The position numbers were made by a program, and so were the translations under genes. The notes below the pieces were generated by a model that did not search any database, was not told the DNA's origin, and saw only the letters and a program-made list of their open reading frames with translations. Below are positions 1-8,072 of a stretch of DNA of 64,000 nt, piece by piece; position 1 is the first letter of the stretch, and every line of letters begins with the position of its first letter. The stretch is taken from positions 1 to 64,000 of the forward strand of contig JAEZGS010000020.1 of the NCBI GenBank assembly GCA_023437225.1, written 5' to 3'. This stretch comes from Bacteroidota bacterium (GTDB lineage Bacteria > Bacteroidota > Bacteroidia > Chitinophagales > Chitinophagaceae).

Positions 1-63
1 AAGCGGAAAGCGGAAAGCGGGAAGCAGTTTCTTCCGCTTCCCGCTTTCCGCTTCCTGCTTTCT
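1..63. repeat. Inverted heptamer repeat array
   Basis: Positions 1-27 carry the heptamer AAGCGGR in one orientation and positions 31-63 carry GCTTYCC, its complement, so the two halves can form a long imperfect hairpin with an axis near 28-30. It lies 17 bp beyond the stop codon of the minus-strand HD gene. The same heptamer returns as a purely direct array at 2882-2967. The hairpin may serve as a 3' end, but it lacks a clean U tract. Confidence 0.85.
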
Positions 64-79
64 GTATAAAGCACTCTAT

Positions 80-820
80 TTATCGAATATCACTCTCTGC
101 AGGTAATGGCAACAGGAAACCGTAGCGACTGAAATACGTTTGGTTCACATTGTGATAAAACCAGGTAACGTCTTCAATGTTCGCATGACCATGAATGTCG
201 GCGAGTTTAAAAATAAGAAGATATAACAGGCCTACGCCTGGCTGCGTAGAGATCTTATCATTCAGAATCTTCCATCTTTCAAATGATGGCAGCCATCCGC
301 ACATTTTATATTCTTTGAATAACCCAAATGAAACATCGTGTTCTTCAATCACTGAAAACAAGAGAGCTCTTTCTTCAGCACTAAGCAATTCTTCCTCTTC
401 AAGTATTTCCATGGCAGCATATACACTCACAACGGAATGTCTTTTAACGGTACTGTATCCAAACAGAGGATGAGGTATCATTACCGATTTGTCGTCTTCC
501 GTTTTGCCAATATCGTGAAGCAGGGCAACGATCTTCAGCAAGAGATGCAACTGGGTGACATCCAGGCCAAGCGTACTGATGAATTTGAAAAGGTCGATGA
601 GGAAGGCATTGGGGGGAGCACTGAAAATACTATCCACATTCTGATACACCGCTTCAAGATGATCCACAAGCATCACTCCACTGGTGTTGGAATAATGACT
701 GTCAACAAAGCGACTTGCACGATCCCACCAGTCTGATTGAACAATCCTTGTCCTGATCAAATGCTCACGATTGAAGTATGAAAAGTCGCGCGAATATGGA
801 TCCTGTGGGATAGGCTTCAT
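80..820 (-). CDS. HD-domain phosphohydrolase-like protein
   Basis: This 246-residue soluble protein carries the metal-binding pattern of the HD superfamily: an upstream His in the LVDHLEAV stretch (about residue 54), the HDIGKT doublet near residue 103, and EEHDV near residue 160. HD proteins hydrolyse nucleotides or other phosphate esters using divalent metal. No partner domain is visible, so the substrate cannot be inferred. No signal peptide or membrane segment is present. It starts at an ATG and is divergent from the ABC exporter, with about 100 bp between the two starts. The 3' end runs into an inverted heptamer repeat. The HD fold is fairly certain; the function is not. Confidence 0.85.
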   Translation of the reverse strand: MKPIPQDPYSRDFSYFNREHLIRTRIVQSDWWDRASRFVDSHYSNTSGVMLVDHLEAVYQNVDSIFSAPPNAFLIDLFKFISTLGLDVTQLHLLLKIVALLHDIGKTEDDKSVMIPHPLFGYSTVKRHSVVSVYAAMEILEEEELLSAEERALLFSVIEEHDVSFGLFKEYKMCGWLPSFERWKILNDKISTQPGVGLLYLLIFKLADIHGHANIEDVTWFYHNVNQTYFSRYGFLLPLPAESDIR

Positions 821-918
821 TAGCTCGTAAAATTACACCAATTCCGTTAGTGAACGCTGTTGTAGCGCGCATTGTTGCCTGCACATTGCTTATTCTTATA
901 TTCGCACAAACTCATTGA

Positions 919-2739
919 TTGAAACATCTCAGGGCTATACGAAAATATTTTTGGAAATACAGGAATCGATTCTTCCTTGGAATCCTGTTTATCATTCTAT
1001 CCAACTATTTCGCCATCCTTGCACCGCAGATCACGGGCTACATTTTCGATATGGTGAAAAAACACCTGGGCGCGGAGATCGGTTCGCCACGGGTATTTGG
1101 CTATGATCCACTTGTCGGCCTTTTTATCAACGAAGTGCAGACAATGCAATTGAGTTTCACCGGGCGGATCGCCTTTTTTGGAATCGTAATATTAGTATTT
1201 GCACTGCTTAGTGGATTTTTCATGTTTCTTATGCGGCAAACGATCATTGTGATGAGCAGGCATATAGAATTTGATCAGAAGAATGAAGTGTTTGAACATT
1301 ATCTGAAGCTTGATCTTAACTTCTTCAAATTGCACAGCACCGGCGATCTGATGAATCGCATTGCAGAAGATGTAAGTCGCGTTCGGATGTATACTGGTCC
1401 TGCAGTAATGTATTTTGTCAATCTTGTTTTTCGAATATCATTCTGTCTCTTCTATATGATAAGAAAAGATTGGGAACTGACTTTATATGTGCTGTCTCCA
1501 CTTCCCATTCTTGCACTCACGATCTATCTTGTTAATACCATTATCAACAAAAAGAGCGAACGCATACAGGGATTGCTTTCTGACCTTACAACGAACGCAC
1601 AGGAATCTTATTCCGGAATACGTGTTATAAAATCTTTCGTGCAGGAAGAAGCGATGCAACGCTTTTTTGAAAGCAACAGCAACGATTACAAGAAAAGTGC
1701 AATCGGTCTTGCAAAGGTTGAAGCCATTTATTTTCCTTCAATGGCCCTGCTTATCGGTCTGAGTACATTGCTTACTATCATGATCGGCGGCATATATGCA
1801 ATAAGAGGAGAGAATGGTGTCACCGTGGGAACCATTGCTGAATTTGTGATGTACATCAACCTGCTGACGTTTCCCGTTAGTGCCATTGGGTGGACTGCAA
1901 GCATGATCCAGCGGGCCGCCGCATCGCAAAAAAGATTGAACGAATTCCTGCATACTGAACCGGCAATAAAAAATTTGCCAGGTGCCCGTGAAGTGCAGCT
2001 TCAAGGCGACATCCGTTTTGAGAATGTTGATTTTATTTATCCGAACACAGGGATACAAGCGCTCACAAACTTCAATCTCCACATTAAGAGCGGACAGAAA
2101 ATTGCAGTTATCGGTCATACCGGGAGCGGAAAGACAACCATCGCTCAATTGTTACTCCGAATGTATGATCCGTCATCAGGTAAAATATTATTAGATGGGC
2201 ACGATCTGCGCGAGCTTGATGTAAGTGAGCTTCGCAGACAGATCAGTTATGTGCCGCAGGATGTATTCCTGTTCAGCGATACGATTGCAAATAACATCAG
2301 CTTCGGTGCTGCGGATGCAAGCCGGGAATTGATTGAACAGTCCGCAAGATATGCGAGCATCGAACGGGAGATCAACAGCTTTTCGGACAAATTTGAAACG
2401 ATGGTAGGAGAGAGAGGCGTTACTTTAAGTGGCGGACAAAAGCAACGTATTTCTATTGCGCGCGCATTGTTGAAAGACCCTGGTATAATCATTTTCGATG
2501 ATTGCCTGAGTGCAGTGGATGCAAAAACGGAGCGCGAGATACTAGGTAACCTGAAAACATACCTGCAGGAAAAAACCGCAATCATCATCACACACCGGAT
2601 ATTCACCTTGTTTGATTTCGACCAGGTTATTGTCCTGGAAAATGGGACGATCATCGAGCAGGGTACCCATCAGCAGCTACTTTCACGCGGTGAGTATTAT
2701 GCCAACCTTTATGCTGAGCAGCAGAAGAAGCAAGAGTGA
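919..2739 (+). CDS. ABC exporter, fused permease-ATPase
   Basis: A 606-residue half-transporter in the inner membrane, expected to work as a dimer exporting lipid, drug or peptide. Residues 1-330 form the six-helix type 1 exporter domain. The ATPase follows: Walker A GHTGSGKTT near residue 399, signature LSGGQKQR near 503, Walker B IIIFDDCLSAVD near 525-535 and the switch His in ITHR near 560. The only start compatible with the family N-terminus is TTG at 919, because an in-frame stop lies just before it and the next Met is far inside the first domain. Substrate is unknown; MsbA-like and multidrug exporters share this layout. An octamer array begins 10 bp after the stop. Confidence 0.93.
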   Translation: MKHLRAIRKYFWKYRNRFFLGILFIILSNYFAILAPQITGYIFDMVKKHLGAEIGSPRVFGYDPLVGLFINEVQTMQLSFTGRIAFFGIVILVFALLSGFFMFLMRQTIIVMSRHIEFDQKNEVFEHYLKLDLNFFKLHSTGDLMNRIAEDVSRVRMYTGPAVMYFVNLVFRISFCLFYMIRKDWELTLYVLSPLPILALTIYLVNTIINKKSERIQGLLSDLTTNAQESYSGIRVIKSFVQEEAMQRFFESNSNDYKKSAIGLAKVEAIYFPSMALLIGLSTLLTIMIGGIYAIRGENGVTVGTIAEFVMYINLLTFPVSAIGWTASMIQRAAASQKRLNEFLHTEPAIKNLPGAREVQLQGDIRFENVDFIYPNTGIQALTNFNLHIKSGQKIAVIGHTGSGKTTIAQLLLRMYDPSSGKILLDGHDLRELDVSELRRQISYVPQDVFLFSDTIANNISFGAADASRELIEQSARYASIEREINSFSDKFETMVGERGVTLSGGQKQRISIARALLKDPGIIIFDDCLSAVDAKTEREILGNLKTYLQEKTAIIITHRIFTLFDFDQVIVLENGTIIEQGTHQQLLSRGEYYANLYAEQQKKQE

Positions 2740-2748
2740 CGATTGAAT

Positions 2749-2868
2749 GCTAGTGTGCTAGTGTGCTAATATGCTAGTGTGCTAATGTGCTAATATGCTA
2801 ATGTGCTAATATGCTAATGTGCTAATGTGCTAATATGCTAATATGCTAATGTGCTAATGTGCTAATGT
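2749..2868 (+). repeat. Octamer tandem array GCTARTRT, 15 units
   Basis: Fifteen consecutive 8-bp units directly after the ABC exporter gene. The two purine positions vary only by A/G transitions, giving units GCTAGTGT, GCTAATGT and GCTAATAT; the fourth combination, GCTAGTAT, never occurs. A second array of the same octamer lies at 60254-60365 beyond dapD, in the same orientation relative to its upstream gene. There is no spacer structure, so this is not a CRISPR. Confidence 0.95.
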
Positions 2869-2881
2869 AAAGGCACGCACT

Positions 2882-2967
2882 GCTTTCCGCTTTCCGCTTT
2901 CCGCTTTCCGCTTTCCGCTTCCTGCTTCCCGCTTCCCGCTTCCCGCTTTCCGGTTCCCGCTTCCCGC
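2882..2967 (+). repeat. Heptamer tandem array GCTTYCC, 12 units
   Basis: Twelve heptamers, five GCTTTCC followed mainly by GCTTCCC and close variants, start 13 bp after the octamer array. The same heptamer makes the inverted array at 1-63. Together with the octamers it fills most of the roughly 360-bp gap before the PUR gene; the remainder (2968-3102) holds that gene's promoter. Confidence 0.95.
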
Positions 2968-3025
2968 AATCTAACTGTTTACATGTATATAACAGCTTGA
3001 CACTCAGAAATAATTTTCTTTATAT

Positions 3026-3055
3026 TTTGCTGATTCGAAAACAATATTATATTTG
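3026..3055 (+). promoter_or_regulatory. Bacteroidota-type promoter for the PUR gene
   Basis: TTTG at 3026-3029 is followed after 18 bp by TATATTTG at 3048-3055, a full match to the TTTG (-33) / TAnnTTTG (-7) consensus of the primary sigma factor in this phylum. The predicted transcription start near 3062 rules out any upstream start codon at 3055 and leaves a leader of about 40 nt before GTG at 3103. Confidence 0.8.
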
Positions 3056-3102
3056 TGTTCACTAAATTTCAAGTCTTTAAAACTGCACAAAAATTATTGA
3101 CT

Positions 3103-3507
3103 GTGGCGTACGAAAATAATGACAAAAGAATGGAGAGCGTTTATAGCAAACGCATTAGAGCCGGTAAAAGAAGGACCTATTTCTTCGATGTAAGGGCTAC
3201 TCGTGGGAACGATTACTACATCACCATCACTGAAAGTCGCAAGAAATTCAATGAGGATGGTTACGACAGGCACAAGATCTTCCTATACAAAGAAGACTTC
3301 AATAAGTTTTTGAAAGCACTCAACGAAGCAGTTGATTTCGTGAAGACTGACCTGATGCCGGATTTTGATTTCGATGCCTTCAACCATGATCAACTTGATG
3401 CAGAAACAGAAGACGATGTGATCGCTGAAGTTACTGCAGCTCCTGTTGCACAGGTAGTAGCTTCGGTAGCTCCTTCAACAAGCACCGAAGAAGTAGACAA
3501 GTGGTAA
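3103..3507 (+). CDS. PUR family DNA/RNA-binding protein (DUF3276)
   Basis: A 134-residue protein with the near-invariant Bacteroidota PUR core, from ESVYSKRIRAGKRRTYFFDV through RKKFNEDGYDRHKIFLYKED. PUR domains bind single-stranded DNA or RNA; the role in these bacteria is not established. The acidic, Ala/Val-rich tail (about residues 100-130) is low complexity. I chose GTG at 3103 because family members begin with a short AYENNDKRMESVYSK stretch and because the promoter at 3026-3055 excludes earlier starts; ATG at 3130 is the alternative. It is monocistronic, with its own promoter and a strong terminator. Confidence 0.9.
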   Translation: MAYENNDKRMESVYSKRIRAGKRRTYFFDVRATRGNDYYITITESRKKFNEDGYDRHKIFLYKEDFNKFLKALNEAVDFVKTDLMPDFDFDAFNHDQLDAETEDDVIAEVTAAPVAQVVASVAPSTSTEEVDKW

Positions 3508-3526
3508 GCATCTTCTAAATAATATG

Positions 3527-3555
3527 AAAGCTCCTGTATTGCAGGGGCTTTTTTT
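3527..3555 (+). terminator. Intrinsic terminator of the PUR gene
   Basis: A 10-bp stem, AAAGCTCCTG (3527-3536) with CAGGGGCTTT (3542-3551), contains one G-T pair, has loop TATTG and runs into a T tract. Confidence 0.85.
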
Positions 3556-3598
3556 ATGTCCACATGAGGCCCAAAGCTATGGTCGGCAGTCCCTGCAT

Positions 3599-3628
3599 GC
3601 AAAAAAAAAGCCCGACTGTCAGTCGGGC
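3599..3628 (-). terminator. Intrinsic terminator of pgi
   Basis: On the minus strand GCCCGACT pairs perfectly with AGTCGGGC (3610-3617 with 3621-3628) across a 3-nt loop, followed by nine U residues. It lies 20 bp past the pgi stop codon. Confidence 0.88.
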
Positions 3629-3647
3629 CACCTACGGTGTTCAGTCA

Positions 3648-5300
3648 TTATCTGCTAAATGCCTTGTAAGCATTGATCAGCCCATTGGTAGAGGCATCAT
3701 GAGTGTTGATGTTATCACTACTGGTAAGTTCCGGAAGAATCTTATTCGCTAATTGCTTTCCGAGTTCAACACCCCACTGGTCAAAACTGTAAACATTCCA
3801 GATGATCCCCTGTACAAAGATCTTGTGCTCATATATGGCAATAAGCTGACCTAATGTGAACGGATCGATCTTCTTTACAAGGATGGAGTTTGTTGGTCGG
3901 TTTCCTTCAAACACCTTGAATGGAATTAACCTTCCGGTTATGTCCGCCGGTGTTCCGGATCTTTCAAGCTCTGACCTCACTTCCTCTGCCGTTTTACCAT
4001 TCATTAATGCTTCGGTTTGCGCGAAGAAATTTGAAAGAAGCTTTGGATGATGATCTCCGATCGGATTATGACTTATCGCCGGGGCAATGAAATCACAAGG
4101 TATCATTGGTGTGCCCTGGTGTAACAACTGGTAAAAAGCATGCTGTCCATTTGTGCCCGGCTCACCCCATACTACCGGCCCAGTAGCATAGCTTACAGGA
4201 TCACCGCTTCTGTCAGTACTCTTCCCATTGCTTTCCATATTGCCCTGCTGGAAGTATTGCGCGAAACGATGCATGTATTGATCATATACCAATATCGCTT
4301 CCGTATCTGCACCAAAAAAGTCGGTATACCATATACCTATGAGTGCCAGGATAACAGGAATATTCTTATCAAATGAAGCAGACCTGAAGTGGTTATCTAC
4401 TTCATGTGCGCCCTTGAGTAATGATTCAAAATTGTTGTAACCGATCGTCAATGCGATCGATAAGCCTATGGCACTCCACAAAGAGTAGCGACCACCAACC
4501 CAATCCCAGAATTCAAACATATTTTCTTTATCGATGCCAAACTTCACCACTTCTTTTTCATTGGTCGACAAAGCAACAAAGTGCTTCGCAACATGACCTT
4601 CATCGGTTGCATGTTGAAGAAACCATGCGCGGGCAGTGAGCGCATTGGTCATTGTTTCCTGTGTAGTGAACGTCTTGGATGCAACCAGGAATAAGGTTTC
4701 TTCAGGATTCACTTTCTTCAATGTTTCCGCTATGTGCGTGCCATCTACATTGGATACGAAATAGGTTTGTATACCATCAACCCAGTAAGGCTTCAAAGCT
4801 TCTGTGACCATATAAGGACCGAGATCACTTCCGCCGATACCAATGTTCACAATGTATCGGATTTTTTTCCCTGTGTAACCTTTCCATTCACCGTTGTGTA
4901 CTCTTTCACAAAAAGCTTTCATCTTTTCAAGCACGCTTTTTATGAGTGGCATTACATCTTCTCCATCAGTCACTACTGCATTTTGCGACAAGTTTCGCAA
5001 TGCAGTATGTAATACCGCGCGACCTTCTGTCTGGTTGATCTTCTCTCCATTGAACATCGCGTCCATAGCTTCCTTCAACTTGCATTCTTCGGCAAGTTGC
5101 CTGAGCAATTGAAGTGTGTTGTCCGTTAACAGGTTTTTCGAATAATCAACTAACAGCTCATTTATTGAGATCGAAAATTTATCAAAACGGGCACTATCTT
5201 CCTGAAACAGTTCCTTTATTTTTTGTGAGCGCATCGTTTCAGCATGTTCTTTCAACTGCATCCATGCGCTGGTCTGATCTGGCTTAACGGAGGGTAACAT
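3648..5300 (-). CDS. pgi: Glucose-6-phosphate isomerase
   Basis: Interconverts glucose-6-phosphate and fructose-6-phosphate in cytoplasmic glycolysis and gluconeogenesis. The 550-residue length matches the long bacterial/eukaryotic form. Visible landmarks are the sugar-phosphate loop GIGGSDLGPYMV (about residue 155), the family signature FWDWVGGRYSLWSAIG (about 270), NGQHAFYQLLHQG (about 385) with its catalytic His, and the C-terminal signature SFDQWGVELGKQLANKI (about 505). It starts 21 bp downstream of the threonine aldolase gene on the same strand, so the two are probably co-transcribed, and it ends in a strong terminator. Confidence 0.98.
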   Translation of the reverse strand: MLPSVKPDQTSAWMQLKEHAETMRSQKIKELFQEDSARFDKFSISINELLVDYSKNLLTDNTLQLLRQLAEECKLKEAMDAMFNGEKINQTEGRAVLHTALRNLSQNAVVTDGEDVMPLIKSVLEKMKAFCERVHNGEWKGYTGKKIRYIVNIGIGGSDLGPYMVTEALKPYWVDGIQTYFVSNVDGTHIAETLKKVNPEETLFLVASKTFTTQETMTNALTARAWFLQHATDEGHVAKHFVALSTNEKEVVKFGIDKENMFEFWDWVGGRYSLWSAIGLSIALTIGYNNFESLLKGAHEVDNHFRSASFDKNIPVILALIGIWYTDFFGADTEAILVYDQYMHRFAQYFQQGNMESNGKSTDRSGDPVSYATGPVVWGEPGTNGQHAFYQLLHQGTPMIPCDFIAPAISHNPIGDHHPKLLSNFFAQTEALMNGKTAEEVRSELERSGTPADITGRLIPFKVFEGNRPTNSILVKKIDPFTLGQLIAIYEHKIFVQGIIWNVYSFDQWGVELGKQLANKILPELTSSDNINTHDASTNGLINAYKAFSR

Positions 5301-5321
5301 ATTTTGTTTGCTTGATTGTGA

Positions 5322-6338
5322 TTAAATTGTTTTTATGTAAGCGATCAATCGTTCAACCATCTTGCGGCTCACATCCAGATGCAGTACAATACGCACCTGG
5401 TCAGGAGAAATGTCCATTACAAGAAATCCCTGTTCTTTAAATTGATCCACGAGCTGCTTAGCCGTATAAGGTGCAGCTACATCGAATATCAATATGTTCG
5501 TTTCAACAGGATGGATCTTATTTACAAAGTTGCGGCCGTCCAATGCTTCAGCGATCATTCGCGTATGTTCATGATCATCAGCCATCCGCTCTATATGATT
5601 TTCGAGCGCATAAATGCCACAAGCAGCCATGTATCCCGCTTGCCGCAATCCACCGCCAAATACTTTTCGTATGCGCCGTGATCTGGCAATAAAATCTTTT
5701 GTGCCGATGAGCATGCTTCCGATAGGACAACCCATTCCCTTATTAAGACAAACGGAAATGCTGTCAAAAATTTCTCCAAACTCTTTAGCGCTCTGGTTCT
5801 TTGCCACCATTGCATTGAACAGTCTTGCGCCATCAAGGTGCAATTTGAGATTGTGCTCATCACACACCTCGCGGATCGCACGTATCTCATTCATTTCATA
5901 ACACGATCCACCACCGCGGTTGGAACTATTTTCCAGACATACCAGTGAAGTGTGCGCCTTATGTACGTCATTGGGATTGATTGCACTCAACACCTGGGCG
6001 GCATTAATGCGGCCTCTGTCGCCATCAAGCAGCTTTACCTGGGCGCCCGAATTGAATGCTATGCCGCCTCCTTCATACACATATACATGCGCATTCTTAT
6101 CACAAATCACTTCATCCCCGGGTTGTGTATGTGCTTTTATTGCGATTTGGTTGGACATGGTGCCGGATGCGCAAAATAAGGCTGCCTGCATGCCAAACAT
6201 CTGCGCAGTCATGGCTTCCAACTTGTTTACACTTGGATCTTCACAAAATACATCATCACCCACAGGAGCATTCATCATTGCTTCCAGCATCAGCGGGGTG
6301 GGTTTGGTGAAAGTGTCTGAACGCAGGTCGATAATCAT
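5322..6338 (-). CDS. Low-specificity L-threonine aldolase
   Basis: A 338-residue PLP enzyme of fold type I that cleaves threonine or allo-threonine to glycine and acetaldehyde. It opens with the family pattern MIIDLRSDTFTKPTP, shows GDDVFCEDPSVNKLE near residue 28, the substrate-region HLDGARLFNA near 165, and the Schiff-base Lys in SVCLNKGMGCPIGS near 195. I start it at the ATG at 6338 rather than at an upstream ATG at 6374, because homologues begin exactly at MIIDLRSDT and the extension is not conserved-looking. It is the first gene of a likely two-gene unit with pgi, a pairing that looks positional rather than metabolic. Confidence 0.93.
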   Translation of the reverse strand: MIIDLRSDTFTKPTPLMLEAMMNAPVGDDVFCEDPSVNKLEAMTAQMFGMQAALFCASGTMSNQIAIKAHTQPGDEVICDKNAHVYVYEGGGIAFNSGAQVKLLDGDRGRINAAQVLSAINPNDVHKAHTSLVCLENSSNRGGGSCYEMNEIRAIREVCDEHNLKLHLDGARLFNAMVAKNQSAKEFGEIFDSISVCLNKGMGCPIGSMLIGTKDFIARSRRIRKVFGGGLRQAGYMAACGIYALENHIERMADDHEHTRMIAEALDGRNFVNKIHPVETNILIFDVAAPYTAKQLVDQFKEQGFLVMDISPDQVRIVLHLDVSRKMVERLIAYIKTI

Positions 6339-6455
6339 TGCGCGAAGGTAATGTCCTAATTTAATTTGGCGCACCGGTGCAGTCTTCTTTGCGGTGAAAT
6401 AATTGTAACCCTGTATGCAAAGGGCTCAACATCGCTTTATCGTATCTTCAGGGCA

Positions 6456-7472
6456 ATGAAATGGGCTTGCTTTTTCTGGTTGCTGTTGATCTCCAAAATT
6501 ATCTGCGCTCAAACAACGGGTGGCAATTCTATTTATTCATTTCTCTCGCTGCCATCAAATGCACAAAGCCTTGCCCTGGGTGGCGTAAATGTTTCTGCAT
6601 TGTCGGATGATGTGAGCCTTGCTGTTCACAACCCGGCCTCTCTTTCCGAACGAATGCACGGGCAGGTTGGCATATCGTTCAACAATGGCATGAAAGGAAT
6701 TAAAGACTACCAGGCCGTGGGAGCGATGTGGCATGAACGGTACCAGACCAACTTTGCCTTTGCATTGCGATACTTGTCATACGGCGTATTCGACCAAACC
6801 GATGCTGCAGGCAATATACTCGGAGAGTTTCGTCCAAATGAATACGTGGTGCAGGCAACTGCCTCCAGGCAATACAGCAACTACATTCGTTATGGGGCTT
6901 CAATTAAATTCATTCACTCTGCATATGGTCAGTATAACTCCAGCGGTATTGCACTGGATCTCGCCTTAAATTATCATGATTCATCAGGCATACAGGCTTC
7001 AATTGTTCTCAAGAATATGGGAGTGCAGTTGAAAACATATGCGGGTTCCGACGAGGCCGATCTGCCTTTCGACATCCAGCTTGGTGTGTCGAAACGATTG
7101 TCGCGCGCACCATTTCAATTTAGCGTTACAGCACACCAACTCCAGCGATTTGATATTTCCTATAGCGATCCCTTGTTTGATAGCGTGAATATTGTAAGAA
7201 AGAAAAATGGGTTCTTTTCAAAAGCGACGCGGCACCTGGTTTTTGCTGCACAGGCATTTCCGTCTAAAAATGTAGAACTTACAATCGCTTACAACTTTCT
7301 GCGCAGGTCAGATCTGCAGGTAACGGGACAAGCCTCCGGTTTCAGCGGCTTTTCATTCGGAGCGGGGGTGTTACTTAAACAATTGAGCATTCGTTACGGA
7401 CTTTCGATATATCAGCAGGGTAGAGCATTCAGTTCTTTTTCTGTCAATGTACCTCTGACGGAATTCCTGTAG
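6456..7472 (+). CDS. porQ: PorQ-like protein of the type IX secretion system
   Basis: This 338-residue protein has an N-terminal signal peptide (hydrophobic stretch ending CAQ around residue 20) and then the PorV/PorQ-type opening, NSIYSFLSLPSNAQSLALGG, with SDDVSLAVHNPASLSE. The remainder alternates short amphipathic strands, typical of an outer-membrane beta-barrel. PorQ is required for gliding and type IX secretion in Bacteroidota. The start is the ATG at 6456, which places the signal peptide at the N-terminus; the frame is open upstream to 6366. Its divergent neighbour is the threonine aldolase gene. No other T9SS gene is in the window. Confidence 0.85.
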   Translation: MKWACFFWLLLISKIICAQTTGGNSIYSFLSLPSNAQSLALGGVNVSALSDDVSLAVHNPASLSERMHGQVGISFNNGMKGIKDYQAVGAMWHERYQTNFAFALRYLSYGVFDQTDAAGNILGEFRPNEYVVQATASRQYSNYIRYGASIKFIHSAYGQYNSSGIALDLALNYHDSSGIQASIVLKNMGVQLKTYAGSDEADLPFDIQLGVSKRLSRAPFQFSVTAHQLQRFDISYSDPLFDSVNIVRKKNGFFSKATRHLVFAAQAFPSKNVELTIAYNFLRRSDLQVTGQASGFSGFSFGAGVLLKQLSIRYGLSIYQQGRAFSSFSVNVPLTEFL

Positions 7473-7630
7473 AATCAATTGCTGTTTGCTTTACACTGTC
7501 GATGTGGGAACTTTATATAATGGTATTTACTTAGTCGCTTTATTAATATGTCTTAATTGCCCCAAAGTTCACATCATCTTGTCTGCACGCTCGTACATTT
7601 TTAAGGAATTTACTGTTCAATTCAACTACG

Positions 7631-8038
7631 ATGATAAGATTAGTGATAACAGACGACCATAAACTTGTACGTGAAGCGTGGGCTTTATTGTTAAGCAGAG
7701 ACAAGGGCATTTCTATTGTCGGCATGTGTGAGAATGGCCGGGAGATTATTGAATTCTGCCAGAACCAGCCCCCGGACGTGGTTTTAATGGATATAAATAT
7801 GGAGCCGATCAACGGCATTGATGCAACGAGGAATATCCGTCAATTCAATTCAGATGTGAAAATTATAGGGATATCTGTTCACGCTGACCTGCCTTATGTG
7901 AATGCACTGGTTGAAGCAGGGGCGAACGGATACGTTACAAAGAATTCTTCCGGGAGTGAAATGTCGCTTGCTATCAGGAAGGTAATGGAAGGTGAAACAT
8001 ATTACTGTGCCGAAGTAGAGGCGCTTAATAAAGTGTAA
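7631..8038 (+). CDS. Stand-alone response-regulator receiver protein
   Basis: A 135-residue NarL-type receiver with no output domain. The acidic pair is D8-D9, the phospho-acceptor is D54 in VVLMDINMEPINGIDA, and the conserved Lys sits in GYVTKNSSG. The chain ends where a NarL/LuxR helix-turn-helix linker would begin. It is followed by a strong terminator with no HTH-coding sequence beyond, so this is a genuine single-domain protein or an old truncation. It could be a phosphate relay or sink, or act by protein contact. No kinase gene is adjacent. Confidence 0.88.
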   Translation: MIRLVITDDHKLVREAWALLLSRDKGISIVGMCENGREIIEFCQNQPPDVVLMDINMEPINGIDATRNIRQFNSDVKIIGISVHADLPYVNALVEAGANGYVTKNSSGSEMSLAIRKVMEGETYYCAEVEALNKV

Positions 8039-8042
8039 AATC

Positions 8043-8070
8043 AGGCCGGATCATTTGATCCGGCCTTTTG
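8043..8070. terminator. Bidirectional intrinsic terminator
   Basis: AGGCCGGATC (8043-8052) pairs perfectly with GATCCGGCCT (8057-8066) across a 4-nt loop, with a T-rich tail TTTGTTTT on the plus strand. It sits between the convergent receiver and M42 peptidase genes and probably serves both. Confidence 0.88.
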
Positions 8071-8072
8071 TT

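Noticed and set aside
2749..2868. CRISPR-like array
   Set aside because: Units are 8 bp with no spacers and no cas genes nearby; it is a simple tandem repeat.
3055..3102. Longer N-terminus of the PUR protein starting at GTG 3055
   Set aside because: This codon overlaps the last base of a consensus promoter, so it cannot be in the mRNA; the extension also does not match the family.
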